Positions 46,400 through 54,977 of a DNA stretch of 64,000 nt are shown in pieces. The notes below the pieces were generated by a model. That model did not search any database. It saw only the letters and a list, made by a program, of their open reading frames with translations, and was not told the DNA's origin. The DNA comes from UBA1433 sp964581565 (GTDB lineage Bacteria > Bacillota > Clostridia > Eubacteriales > UBA1433): assembly GCA_964581565.1 (NCBI GenBank), contig CAZOOZ010000006.1:1-64000 (forward strand), given 5' to 3'. The translations under genes and the position numbers were made by a program. Position 1 is the first letter of the stretch. The number at the start of each line of letters is the position of its first letter.

Positions 46400-48409
46400 A
46401 TGAATTTAACATCAATATCTGTATTGGGAATAATAACAGGTATTATTGCTTTGGTTGCGGCATTATTATTCGCTAAAAACGTACTTAAAAGAAATCCCGG
46501 CAATAATAAAATGCAAGAAATTTCCAAAGCGATACAAGAAGGCGCGATGGCTTATTTAAAGAGACAATATAGAACTCTCCTTCCCTTTGCCGTTGTTGTC
46601 TTCATCATACTGTTTTTTATAAGGGGCTGGCAGAGTGCTGTTGCATTTATTGTCGGTGCGGTAGCTTCCGCAGTTGCCGGTTATGTTGGTATGAGCATCA
46701 CAACGAGAGCAAACAGTCGTACTACAGAAGCTGCACGTACCAGTTTAAACAGTGCTCTTGGTATTGCCTTTAGAGGCGGCGCAGTTATGGGATTTTCTGT
46801 TGCTGGATTAGGTCTGTTGGGTGTTGCTGCTTTATTTTTAATATTTGGGGACGCAGAGACCATTAACTCTTTTGCTTTCGGTGCAAGCGCAATTGCATTG
46901 TTCGCTCGTGTTGGTGGTGGTATATACACCAAAGCTGCAGATGTTGGTGCGGATCTTGTTGGGAAAGTAGAAGCTGGAATTCCTGAAGATGACCCAAGAA
47001 ATCCTGCTGTTATCGCAGATAACGTTGGTGATAATGTCGGCGACACTGCCGGTATGGGTGCAGACTTGTTTGAATCGTATGCGGCAACAACCATCGCTGG
47101 TTTATTGATTGGATACTCGGTGTTTAAAGGTCATGGTGTTGGAGAATATCTTTTCATCTTGATCGGCATCGTTGGCTTAATCGCTTCTATCCTTTCAAGC
47201 TTCCTTGTTAGAACCGGTGAAAAAGCCAATCCACAAATGGCTTTGAATAAAGGTCTTTGGGGAACAAATATTCTCACAGCGATTGGTTCATTTGCCGTTG
47301 TGCATCTTGTACTCCCGGCTTCCTACGATACGGGAAGCGTTATCATTACCCCCAATAAAGTTTTCATATGTATTTTATGCGGTTTAATGGTTAATATTTT
47401 GATCGGCTTGATTACGGAATATTATACTTCTAACAATAAAAAACCCGCGCAAGCAATTGCCAAAGCTTCTCTTACAGGAGCAGGAACAAATATTATTTCC
47501 GGTCTGGCAGTCGGGCTTAAAAGCACTGCGCTACCCATCCTGACATTCTGCGCTTCTACATTAATTTCTTTCTATTTTGCAGGTGTATACGGTATTGCAA
47601 TTGCAGCTATGGCTATGCTTTCCACTGCCGGTATTATTGTTGCTATTGATTCATTTGGTCCTGTTGCTGATAATGCAGGCGGTATTGCTGAGATGGCCGG
47701 TCTCGATCCAGAGGTAAGGGAAACAACGGACAAACTGGATTCTGTAGGCAATACCACAGCTGCCGTTGCTAAAGGATTTGCTATCGGCTCCGCTGCGCTT
47801 ACAGCCTTGGTGCTTTTTAACGCTTACTCAGAACTGGCCGGTTTGGACAGTATTAATATTCTTGTTCCAACAACTATTGTCGGTTTGTTTATCGGCGCAG
47901 CCTTGCCTTTCTTATTCTCTGCATTTGCAATGGAAGCAGTAGGCAAAGCAGCTTTTACAATGATTGAGGAAGTTCGTCGTCAATTCAGAGAAATCACCGG
48001 ACTATTAGAGGGTGATCCAAATGCAAAAGCTGATTATGCAAGCTGTGTAGATATTGCTACAAAATCTGCTATCAGGCAAATGATCGTACCGGGATTACTC
48101 GCAGTTGGAACTCCTGTTCTGGTCGGACTTTTGCTCGGCAAAAACGCACTGGGCGGCATGCTTGCGGGCGGCACGGTTGCCGGTGTTCTTATGGCAATTT
48201 TTATGTCTAATGCCGGTGGTGCATGGGATAATGCAAAAAAATTCATTGAAGCAGGTCATTTCGGCGGCAAAGGCACAGATGCTCATGCTGCCGCAGTTAC
48301 GGGTGACACTGTAGGAGATCCTTTCAAAGATACTTCAGGTCCGTCTTTAAATGCGCTTATCAAGGTTATGGGTACTATTTCTTTAATCATAGCTCCATTC
48401 CTGCATTAA
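46400..48409 (+). CDS. hppA: membrane-bound K+-dependent pyrophosphatase
   Basis: A 669-residue, sixteen-span ion pump that couples pyrophosphate hydrolysis to H+ or Na+ export. The substrate-binding loop GADLVGKVEAGIPEDDPRNP and DNVGDNVGDTAGMGADLFESY are intact. At residues 450-455 the sequence reads GNTTAA; alanine here (Ala454) marks the K+-dependent subfamily, while K+-independent enzymes have lysine. GGAGG precedes the ATG at 46400. Whether it pumps H+ or Na+ needs closer comparison. Confidence 0.96.
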   Translation: MNLTSISVLGIITGIIALVAALLFAKNVLKRNPGNNKMQEISKAIQEGAMAYLKRQYRTLLPFAVVVFIILFFIRGWQSAVAFIVGAVASAVAGYVGMSITTRANSRTTEAARTSLNSALGIAFRGGAVMGFSVAGLGLLGVAALFLIFGDAETINSFAFGASAIALFARVGGGIYTKAADVGADLVGKVEAGIPEDDPRNPAVIADNVGDNVGDTAGMGADLFESYAATTIAGLLIGYSVFKGHGVGEYLFILIGIVGLIASILSSFLVRTGEKANPQMALNKGLWGTNILTAIGSFAVVHLVLPASYDTGSVIITPNKVFICILCGLMVNILIGLITEYYTSNNKKPAQAIAKASLTGAGTNIISGLAVGLKSTALPILTFCASTLISFYFAGVYGIAIAAMAMLSTAGIIVAIDSFGPVADNAGGIAEMAGLDPEVRETTDKLDSVGNTTAAVAKGFAIGSAALTALVLFNAYSELAGLDSINILVPTTIVGLFIGAALPFLFSAFAMEAVGKAAFTMIEEVRRQFREITGLLEGDPNAKADYASCVDIATKSAIRQMIVPGLLAVGTPVLVGLLLGKNALGGMLAGGTVAGVLMAIFMSNAGGAWDNAKKFIEAGHFGGKGTDAHAAAVTGDTVGDPFKDTSGPSLNALIKVMGTISLIIAPFLH

Positions 48410-48424
48410 TTAATCTGATATCCA

Positions 48425-48460
48425 AGCTTCGGATGACGATATGTCCGGAGCTTTTTTTAT
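48425..48460 (+). terminator. terminator after hppA
   Basis: AAGCTTCGGA and TCCGGAGCTT pair with a single G-T pair around a 10-base loop, followed by a T-run. Confidence 0.8.
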
Positions 48461-48553
48461 ATTATATTTTGTGACAATACAGATTCGTTTATATAAATAC
48501 ATCATAAAAAATAAACAACTGGATATATTAAGTAAAAAAATAAGGAGAATTTT

Positions 48554-49447
48554 ATGTCTGACAATATATCTACGTATCAAAACGAGAAAGCAGCAACGCC
48601 GCAAAGCTTTCCTGCCCAGCACCAAAACAACCAGCCCGGTTCTCAAAAACAAATGTTTCCCCATCCTATTACAAACAATAATGCATATAAAAGCGCTGGA
48701 AAATTAAAAGATCGAACCGCTATTATCACAGGTGGTGACAGCGGAATCGGTCAGGCTATAGCAATTGCTTTTGCAAAAGAAGGTGCTGATATCCTTATTG
48801 CTTATCTTAATCAAGATCAAGATGCCAAAGATACTGTTAAATCTGTGACGAGCTTCGGCCGTCGCTGCGTGACAATTCAATGTGATTTATCACAACAAGA
48901 ATCTGCCGATCAGGTAATAACAAAAACGATGCAAGAATTTGGAGCCATTGATATTTTAGTCAATAATATCGCAGTGCAATATCCTCAGAATGAAATAACA
49001 AATATATCTAAACAGCAATTAAGCAACACTTTTTCCACAAATATTTACAGCTACTTTTATATGACAGACGCTGTTATGCCTTATTTAAAATCCGGCAGTT
49101 GCATTATAAATACAACATCTGTTACAGCATATCAAGGCAGCCCGACGCTCATTGATTATTCTTCGACAAAAGGGGCCATTGTGTCCTTTACAAGGTCTCT
49201 TGCTCTATCATTGGCTCCAAAAGGAATCCGTGTCAACGCCGTTGCGCCCGGCCCTGTTTGGACTCCACTTATTCCATCTAGTTTCGACGAACAGAAAGTG
49301 GCAAACTTTGGCAAAGATGTACCATTGGGGCGTGCCGCTCAACCATTTGAAATTGCTCCGACTTATGTATATCTTGCCTGTGATGATTCTGCATATGTCA
49401 CCGGGCAGGTACTTCATGTAAACGGCGGCACCATAACCGAATCTTAA
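48554..49447 (+). CDS. short-chain dehydrogenase/reductase, YhdF/YghA-like
   Basis: A 297-residue NAD(P)-dependent SDR. After a proline/glutamine-rich 45-residue leader with the family's FPAQHQ and MFPHP elements come GGDSGIGQAIAIAF (cofactor binding), the NNIAVQ motif and the catalytic YSSTK. AAGGAG precedes the ATG. Relatives in Bacillus and E. coli are general-stress oxidoreductases of unclear substrate. It is monocistronic. Confidence 0.9.
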   Translation: MSDNISTYQNEKAATPQSFPAQHQNNQPGSQKQMFPHPITNNNAYKSAGKLKDRTAIITGGDSGIGQAIAIAFAKEGADILIAYLNQDQDAKDTVKSVTSFGRRCVTIQCDLSQQESADQVITKTMQEFGAIDILVNNIAVQYPQNEITNISKQQLSNTFSTNIYSYFYMTDAVMPYLKSGSCIINTTSVTAYQGSPTLIDYSSTKGAIVSFTRSLALSLAPKGIRVNAVAPGPVWTPLIPSSFDEQKVANFGKDVPLGRAAQPFEIAPTYVYLACDDSAYVTGQVLHVNGGTITES

Positions 49448-49482
49448 CAAAAAACAACACTTATACAAGTGTTGTTTTTTGT
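49447..49482. terminator. bidirectional terminator
   Basis: Exact 16-bp arms (49447-49462 and 49467-49482) with a 4-base loop ATAC and T-runs on both strands, placed between the convergent SDR and phosphoesterase genes. Confidence 0.88.
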
Positions 49483-49495
49483 TTTTTCCCTATAC

Positions 49496-50425
49496 TTATG
49501 TCCCGGCTGTTAATATGCTATCTGTTGATTCATTATTAAAATATTCATTTAATTTTATCGGTCCTTCAAGTACATCTTTCCCAATATATAAAGAAGCATC
49601 CTCCCTTACCTTATAACACCATTTCACAAGTGATATTTCTCCGTTTTTGATTTCAATAGCGGTAATACATCGCGGATGCACGCAACTTCCGTCATTAAAA
49701 TATAACTCTTCCCCTACCCGCGGCATAACCGCTCTGTGTGTATGTCCTGCAATAATCATTTGATTATGTATGTATGACCAAGAAATAAGGTTTCTTTCAA
49801 CTTGTTTTCTTTTTTTATTGTTTTTAGCCGCACTTGTCGGATTATTAACCCCTACAAGCTCAAGCGGTCTCCATAAGTAACGCACTAAAAATCTGCTTAA
49901 TTTCCATAACCTACTGTTCATATAATCTGCTTGATGACCGTGGAATAAAAATATTTTTTTATTCGTCTCGGCATATTTTAATAATATACTTTCAAATATT
50001 TTTATGTTTGGAAATAAAGCAGCATAATCTTTTTGATGCACATCATAATAACTGCTCAAATAGCGTTGAGCATATTTATCCTTTTTCTTAACCATGTCAT
50101 GATTTCCATAAATAAAAAAGAGCCGGTTGTCATGATAAAGCTGTGATAACAACCAATAGATATTCGCATACATTTCTATTATGTCAGAGATTTTTTTATT
50201 TTCCCATAATTCTTCCCCGTCACCCAGCTCAATGTATGTGTATTTATGCTTTTCGTAATATGTAAGAGCCACAAAATAGATGTTCTGATTTTTACTGAAA
50301 TTATCCGCAAGGCTCCCATCTCCTCTGTGGCAATCACTCATAATTACTAATTTTGAAAGGTCGTCAAAATAAACCTCGCATGCTTGACGGTATGCTTTTG
50401 AGATTTGCTTTAATGCGTAAAACAC
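49496..50425 (-). CDS. metallophosphoesterase
   Basis: A 309-residue calcineurin-type phosphoesterase with the metal ligands in order: SDCHRGDG, GDGEELW, YGNHD, FHGHQ and AGHTHR. The start is a GTG at 50425, chosen because GGAGG lies directly upstream; a TTG four codons earlier would sit on that site. It follows a DUF4474 gene by under 50 bases and probably shares its transcript. The substrate (nucleotide, phosphoprotein or lipid precursor) is unknown. Confidence 0.87.
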   Translation of the reverse strand: MFYALKQISKAYRQACEVYFDDLSKLVIMSDCHRGDGSLADNFSKNQNIYFVALTYYEKHKYTYIELGDGEELWENKKISDIIEMYANIYWLLSQLYHDNRLFFIYGNHDMVKKKDKYAQRYLSSYYDVHQKDYAALFPNIKIFESILLKYAETNKKIFLFHGHQADYMNSRLWKLSRFLVRYLWRPLELVGVNNPTSAAKNNKKRKQVERNLISWSYIHNQMIIAGHTHRAVMPRVGEELYFNDGSCVHPRCITAIEIKNGEISLVKWCYKVREDASLYIGKDVLEGPIKLNEYFNNESTDSILTAGT

Positions 50426-50471
50426 ATTAACCTCCAATCTGTCATTGCTTCTACAAGCTAGTTAACGAATA

Positions 50472-51419
50472 CTATCCTATATAGTCTTCAATCAGATCAT
50501 AACCTTTAAAGATTTGTTCTGATCTGCCCATATGCAAAATCAAATTATATATTTCAGGCGAATACGCCTTTACCGCGTTAAGCTTATCGGGCATATTCGT
50601 ATATTCTTTTGTTATATCAAGATATTGTTCGCATAATATTTGATTTTTTGTTTGCATGACCCATTCCATTGATTCTGTCCTCGAAAGAGGTTGCTCTGAA
50701 TACGGTTTATCAAAAACAAACCACACTGTATTATTTTTCACTCTGAGTTCATAATCTTTATATCCTTTATCTTTAAGTGCTTCAACAAAAATTGCACACA
50801 TTAAGCTGTCTTTTAATGTAATTTTAATATTCATACTTAATTCATAGGTTTCCGAGAATTCCCCAAGTCTAAACCCCGTTAACCACCAATGTTTTCCTTC
50901 TCTTTCAAAAAGAATATTTTTATTTTTAAATAAGCTATAAGATATTTCAAGCTGTTCTTCATCTTCTGCCGCTCTAAAGAATTTTCCATTGAAAATGCCC
51001 GGAATATTCAAATTCAATCCTCTGGAATTATATACACCCACTTCACATCCGGTTGTTATGCCATATTGTCCTTTCCAAAATTCGATCAACCAGTCTTTGT
51101 CATCATATTCAAAATAAATCGGTTCACAATCTACTATCATACTTAAAGGCGCCGATGCTTCATCGTATAATTGGCAATATCCGTATTTTTTTTGCCACGG
51201 TTCCAATGTAGAATAAAATATATCCTGTTGTTCGTCATACAAATATCCTGCTTGCTCAATAGATGACATTAAAGATAAATTATTACTGTTATATCGTATT
51301 CTATTAATTATTATAATAACGAATGTCAGTAACGCCGCCGCTAATATCAGTGTTAAATAATTATTTACAAAATGTACAGTTGCTAAACTTATACCATTCA
51401 TAAAAAATTCGCTGTACAT
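50472..51419 (-). CDS. DUF4474 domain protein, membrane-anchored
   Basis: A 315-residue protein with one membrane segment (about 20-40) and a large cytosolic or external domain that matches DUF4474 as I know it (IVDCEPIYFEYDDKDWLIEFWKGQYG, then GKHWWLTGFRLGEFS). AAAGGGAG precedes the ATG. The function is unknown; these proteins are common in Clostridia. It is the first gene of a two-gene unit with the phosphoesterase. Confidence 0.82.
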   Translation of the reverse strand: MYSEFFMNGISLATVHFVNNYLTLILAAALLTFVIIIINRIRYNSNNLSLMSSIEQAGYLYDEQQDIFYSTLEPWQKKYGYCQLYDEASAPLSMIVDCEPIYFEYDDKDWLIEFWKGQYGITTGCEVGVYNSRGLNLNIPGIFNGKFFRAAEDEEQLEISYSLFKNKNILFEREGKHWWLTGFRLGEFSETYELSMNIKITLKDSLMCAIFVEALKDKGYKDYELRVKNNTVWFVFDKPYSEQPLSRTESMEWVMQTKNQILCEQYLDITKEYTNMPDKLNAVKAYSPEIYNLILHMGRSEQIFKGYDLIEDYIG

Positions 51420-51674
51420 ATAACTAACTCCCTTTATATAAATCTAATCCATAATATTCTTCTATTGCAGAATTTGTTAATCAAACTAATAAAAATATTG
51501 ACTATTTATTGAACAAATTACGTTAATAAAAGATTTGATGATTCTTATTAGATTCATAAAAAAAAATAATTAAATTTTATATTTTTAAATTATCCATATA
51601 TCTTCTTGACATTTGATTTTAAAATACTATATGATTAAAAAGAATATTCATCTTAAACAAGGAAACCTACGTAT

Positions 51675-52815
51675 ATGCTGTCAGATATTCTAATCATACT
51701 TATCGTTTTACTCATTCCTCGTGTAATGATATTAATGTCAAATAAATTTAAACTTTTTAACTTATTGGGCCCTGTATTCTTATGTTATTCTGAAGGTTTT
51801 TTATTAAGCTTTTTTGTTTAGTGATGCTTCCCTTGCCATAAATATATCCGAAGTTCTAGTCCTTGTAGCAATTCCTCTAATATTATTCAGCTCAGATTTT
51901 TTAAGTATAAAAAAATTGACCAAGCCAATTTTAATTTCTTTCTTACTGATATTAATATCCGTATTTATAATGTCGACGATTGGTTTTGCATTATTTCATA
52001 ACAATATAAATGATGCAGACAAAGTCAGTGGCATGCTTGTTGGATTATATACCGGTGGCACTCCAAACTTGATGGCAATCGGCATCGCACTTGGCATCAA
52101 TTCATCATTGCAAATACTGTCGATCTTATTATAGGAGGTCTATATTTTTTCTTACTGATTTCAATAATGCCAAAATTTGTTCAAAGGTTTTTACCGAATG
52201 TGGATTATGAGAAACTAATTGATGATCGTTTAGCTCACTATTTAAAAACCGAATTTGTTCCGGCTAAACAACCCTTCTCACTTTCAAATATTATAAAGAA
52301 TTTTCCAATCATATTACTCGGTATTGCATGCTTAGGCTTATCCGTTATTTTTTCATTATGTTTTTTTAATGAACTGAATACAATCACAATTATGATCGGG
52401 GTCACCAGCCTAGCCTTGGCATCGCTCTGTCTTTTATTACAAAGATTCGCAGGGCACCAAATTCATTTGCGATTGGGCAATACTTAATTTACATGTTTTC
52501 TCTGGCAATCGGTTTATCATTTGATTTGTCTCACATAAACGAAGAAATCATCACTCTGTTATTATTTTTCTGTGTTGTACAGTTTGGCTCTGTTGTGCTG
52601 CATATGTTATTATCAAAATTTTTTCAGATTGATGGCAAAATTACTCTGATTACTTCAACTGCAGGTATTGATGGTCCTGCGTTTATTATCCCCGTTGCAA
52701 ATGCTCTGAAAACACGAGAAATTATCCTTCCAGGTTTAATTGCGGAATACTGGGGTATGCCATTGGCAACTATTTAGGGATTGCTACAGCAATATTTTTA
52801 AATATATTTATTTAA
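51675..52815 (+). pseudogene. DUF819 family membrane protein, four frameshifts
   Basis: Translation begins MLSDILIILIVLLIPRVMI at 51675. The full family sequence can be followed to a natural TAA at 52813-52815, but only by changing frame four times: in the T-run near 51810-51815, at the G near 52110, in the T-run 52466-52468, and at the GG 52744-52745. Each break is repaired by adding one base, and no other stop codon interrupts the restored frame (for example GGLYFFLLISIMP, FAIGQYLIYMFSLA and GYAIGNYLGIATA). DUF819 proteins are ten-span transporters of unknown substrate. It is a recently inactivated gene or a site of sequencing errors. Confidence 0.85.
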
Positions 52816-52853
52816 AATAAAAATACTGATTATATATAATCAGTATTTTTATT
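52816..52853. terminator. bidirectional terminator
   Basis: Exact 17-bp arms around a TATA loop, beginning at the stop codon of the DUF819 pseudogene and ending nine bases before the CDGSH gene's end; A- and T-runs on both strands. Confidence 0.8.
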
Positions 52854-52861
52854 GTTATTCC

Positions 52862-53563
52862 TTATTTTTTAGTTCTATCTTTTAAAAAGATTCTTTCATA
52901 TTCTTCTTTTCCTAAATGTCGCGCGTCACAAAACGGTTTATTTTCTGATTGCCCGCATCTACAAAGAGTAACTCTGTTTCTTATTTCATATAAAGCTCCG
53001 TCAGCGGATTCGATTTTTATATTCCCCTTTACATATATCGGCCCTACAACCCCTTTTTCTTTATCATATAATATATCAATCGATGGCTCCAGTTTATCTT
53101 CATGCACTTCTCCATTTTTTTCAACAGCAACTATTCTTCCTGCAGGACACTCACTGGCCCCTCTGATAGCTTCTCTTTTATTCTCAGGGTTGTCTGATTG
53201 CTTAGTAAGATTCCATGCATGTCCATTTTCTCTGTGACAAAAACGGGCAAGTGCGCATCTGCCATCATCTAACAAATCCAAACCGGGACCTTTTACCGTT
53301 CTGACCAATCTGTCCTCAAACTTTTCCCTTGATGCCGTTTCGGTGCCATCAAATTTGATATGTTCATGCGTTCCGTCACAAAAAGGAGGATTTTTAGATT
53401 TGCCGCATCTGCATAGGGAATAGACTTCTGCTTGCGGCAAAGCTCTACCTTCTTCATATTCATAATGTTTTCCGTTAGGGACAATATTTTTTTCTGATAA
53501 AGGAATATTTCCGGAAACAATATATGGACCATCTTTAATTATTTTAATCTTTTGTTCAGACAT
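52862..53563 (-). CDS. double CDGSH iron-sulfur protein
   Basis: A 233-residue protein with two CDGSH-type motifs, CRCGKSKNPPFCDGTH (about 51-66) and CRCGQSENKPFCDARH (about 201-216), each binding a [2Fe-2S] cluster with three Cys and one His. Between them is a region with CALARFCHRENGHAW and ECPAGRI found in the related Fer4_19/CDGSH proteins. AAGGAGG precedes the ATG. The function is unknown; redox sensing or cluster transfer is likely. Confidence 0.9.
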   Translation of the reverse strand: MSEQKIKIIKDGPYIVSGNIPLSEKNIVPNGKHYEYEEGRALPQAEVYSLCRCGKSKNPPFCDGTHEHIKFDGTETASREKFEDRLVRTVKGPGLDLLDDGRCALARFCHRENGHAWNLTKQSDNPENKREAIRGASECPAGRIVAVEKNGEVHEDKLEPSIDILYDKEKGVVGPIYVKGNIKIESADGALYEIRNRVTLCRCGQSENKPFCDARHLGKEEYERIFLKDRTKK

Positions 53564-53655
53564 ATAAATTCCTCCTTGTAAAATATCTTATTTATATTTT
53601 ACACTTTATTTATTTAAATACAATATTATAGATATTAAATTAAAATTAAACATCA

Positions 53656-53709
53656 TTGACAATATTTATAAATAAATGATATAATATTGATATCAATATT
53701 ATATCATTT
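53656..53709 (+). promoter_or_regulatory. promoter with 36-bp perfect palindrome upstream of the SPFH gene
   Basis: TTGACA (53656-53661) and TATAAT (53680-53685) with an 18-bp spacer. The sequence 53674-53709 is an exact 36-bp palindrome centred on GATATC and covers the -10 box and the start site, so a bound protein would block transcription. The Arc-like protein at 54781, in the same operon, is a candidate. Confidence 0.7.
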
Positions 53710-53731
53710 TATGATAGGAGTATAAAATAAT

Positions 53732-54760
53732 ATGAAGAAAAAACAACTTCTGGAAGAAGAAATTAATGCAAAATCTTTAAATGGAATGACTATTTTTATT
53801 ACCAATTTCGCCTTAATGATTATTGCTATCATCGTCTTTACCATAGGAATTGCTTTTATTGACACAAAGAATCATATGGCCGGCGGAATATTCTTGACGA
53901 TCATCGGAGCTTTATATCTATTTATCTTAGGCCCCATCATATTTATCGGCTTAAAGATTTTAAAACCCAATGAAGCACTTGTTCTTACTCTTTTTGGTGA
54001 ATACTATGGAACGTTAAAAGGTCCTGGTTTCTTTTTTGTGAATCCTTTTGTATCAGCTGTAAATTTTACAATTCCCTCTACACCCGCTCATATGTCTTTA
54101 GAAACATCACAGTATGAAAAAAAATCTTCAGAAAATCGAAAAATAAATTACTACAAAAAAATATCTTTAAAAACATTAACATTAAACAATGAAAAACAAA
54201 AAGTAAATGATGAACTTGGCAATCCCATCATTATTGGAATTGTTGTTATCTGGAAAGTCACCAACACTGCCAAAGCTGCTTTTAACGTGGACAATTATAT
54301 AGAATACCTTTCAATTCAGTGTGATTCTGCCCTGAGAGATGTTGTGCGTACATATCCATATGATGTTTCCATCATAAATTGTGATGAGAGTGATAAAAAT
54401 GAAAAATCATTGCGCGGAAGCAGTAAAGAAGTAGCAGCAAAACTTAAGAGTGATATTCAATCTCGTGTTGAAATTGCAGGACTTGAGATACTCGAATCCA
54501 GAATTACGCATCTTGCGTATGCACCCGAAATTGCTGCTGTAATGCTCCAAAGGCAACAAGCTTCCGCTATTATTGATGCACGGCAAATGATTGTAGAAGG
54601 CGCTGTTGGAATGGTTGATATGGCCCTTAAAAAACTTAACGAAAATGATATAGTTCAACTCGATGACGAACGAAAAGCAGCAATGGTAAGCAATTTACTT
54701 GTTGTGTTGTGCGGCAACAAAGATGCACAACCGATCGTAAATAGCGGCTCATTATATTAA
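53732..54760 (+). CDS. SPFH/band-7 domain membrane protein
   Basis: A 342-residue protein. Two membrane segments (about 20-45 and 50-75) are followed by an SPFH domain (about 80-280): KPNEALVLTLFGEYYGTLKG, IIIGIVVIWKVTNTAKAAF, and the coiled C-terminal part with SRITHLAYAPEIAAVMLQRQ. Proteins of this type form oligomeric membrane platforms. In other Bacillota a gene for a small Arc-like protein follows, as here. AGGAGT precedes the ATG. Confidence 0.88.
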   Translation: MKKKQLLEEEINAKSLNGMTIFITNFALMIIAIIVFTIGIAFIDTKNHMAGGIFLTIIGALYLFILGPIIFIGLKILKPNEALVLTLFGEYYGTLKGPGFFFVNPFVSAVNFTIPSTPAHMSLETSQYEKKSSENRKINYYKKISLKTLTLNNEKQKVNDELGNPIIIGIVVIWKVTNTAKAAFNVDNYIEYLSIQCDSALRDVVRTYPYDVSIINCDESDKNEKSLRGSSKEVAAKLKSDIQSRVEIAGLEILESRITHLAYAPEIAAVMLQRQQASAIIDARQMIVEGAVGMVDMALKKLNENDIVQLDDERKAAMVSNLLVVLCGNKDAQPIVNSGSLY

Positions 54761-54780
54761 TTCAACCGAAGGAAAAGTGA

Positions 54781-54951
54781 ATGTCAAACAGAGATAGAGA
54801 AAAAAAACAAATATTGCTACGGCTGTCTTCCTCGCTCTGGCAAGAATTAGCCGCTTGGGCAGAAGACGATTTTCGTTCAATCAACGGGCAGATTGAATAT
54901 CTATTGCATGAATGCGTTAAGCAACGAAAACATAGTAGAAATAATAACTAA
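54781..54951 (+). CDS. 56-residue Arc-like ribbon-helix-helix protein
   Basis: A short gene starting 20 bases after the SPFH stop, with GAAGGAAAAG upstream of the ATG. The product contains KKQILLRLSSSLWQELAAWA and RSINGQIEYLLHEC, the pattern of Arc/MetJ-type ribbon-helix-helix DNA-binding proteins (beta strand, helix, turn, helix). It may bind the palindrome at 53674-53709 and regulate its own operon. Confidence 0.85.
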   Translation: MSNRDREKKQILLRLSSSLWQELAAWAEDDFRSINGQIEYLLHECVKQRKHSRNNN

Positions 54952-54975
54952 AAAAGCCCCGATCGGGGCTTTTTT
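54951..54975. terminator. bidirectional terminator
   Basis: AAAAAGCCCCGA directly followed by its complement TCGGGGCTTTTT: a GC-rich stem with a tiny loop and A/T tails, separating the convergent Arc-like and reductase genes. Confidence 0.9.
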
Positions 54976-54977
54976 AT

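Noticed and set aside
46681..48286. Several long minus-strand frames inside hppA
   Set aside because: They are antisense shadows caused by the composition of the strongly conserved hppA gene and have no start signals.
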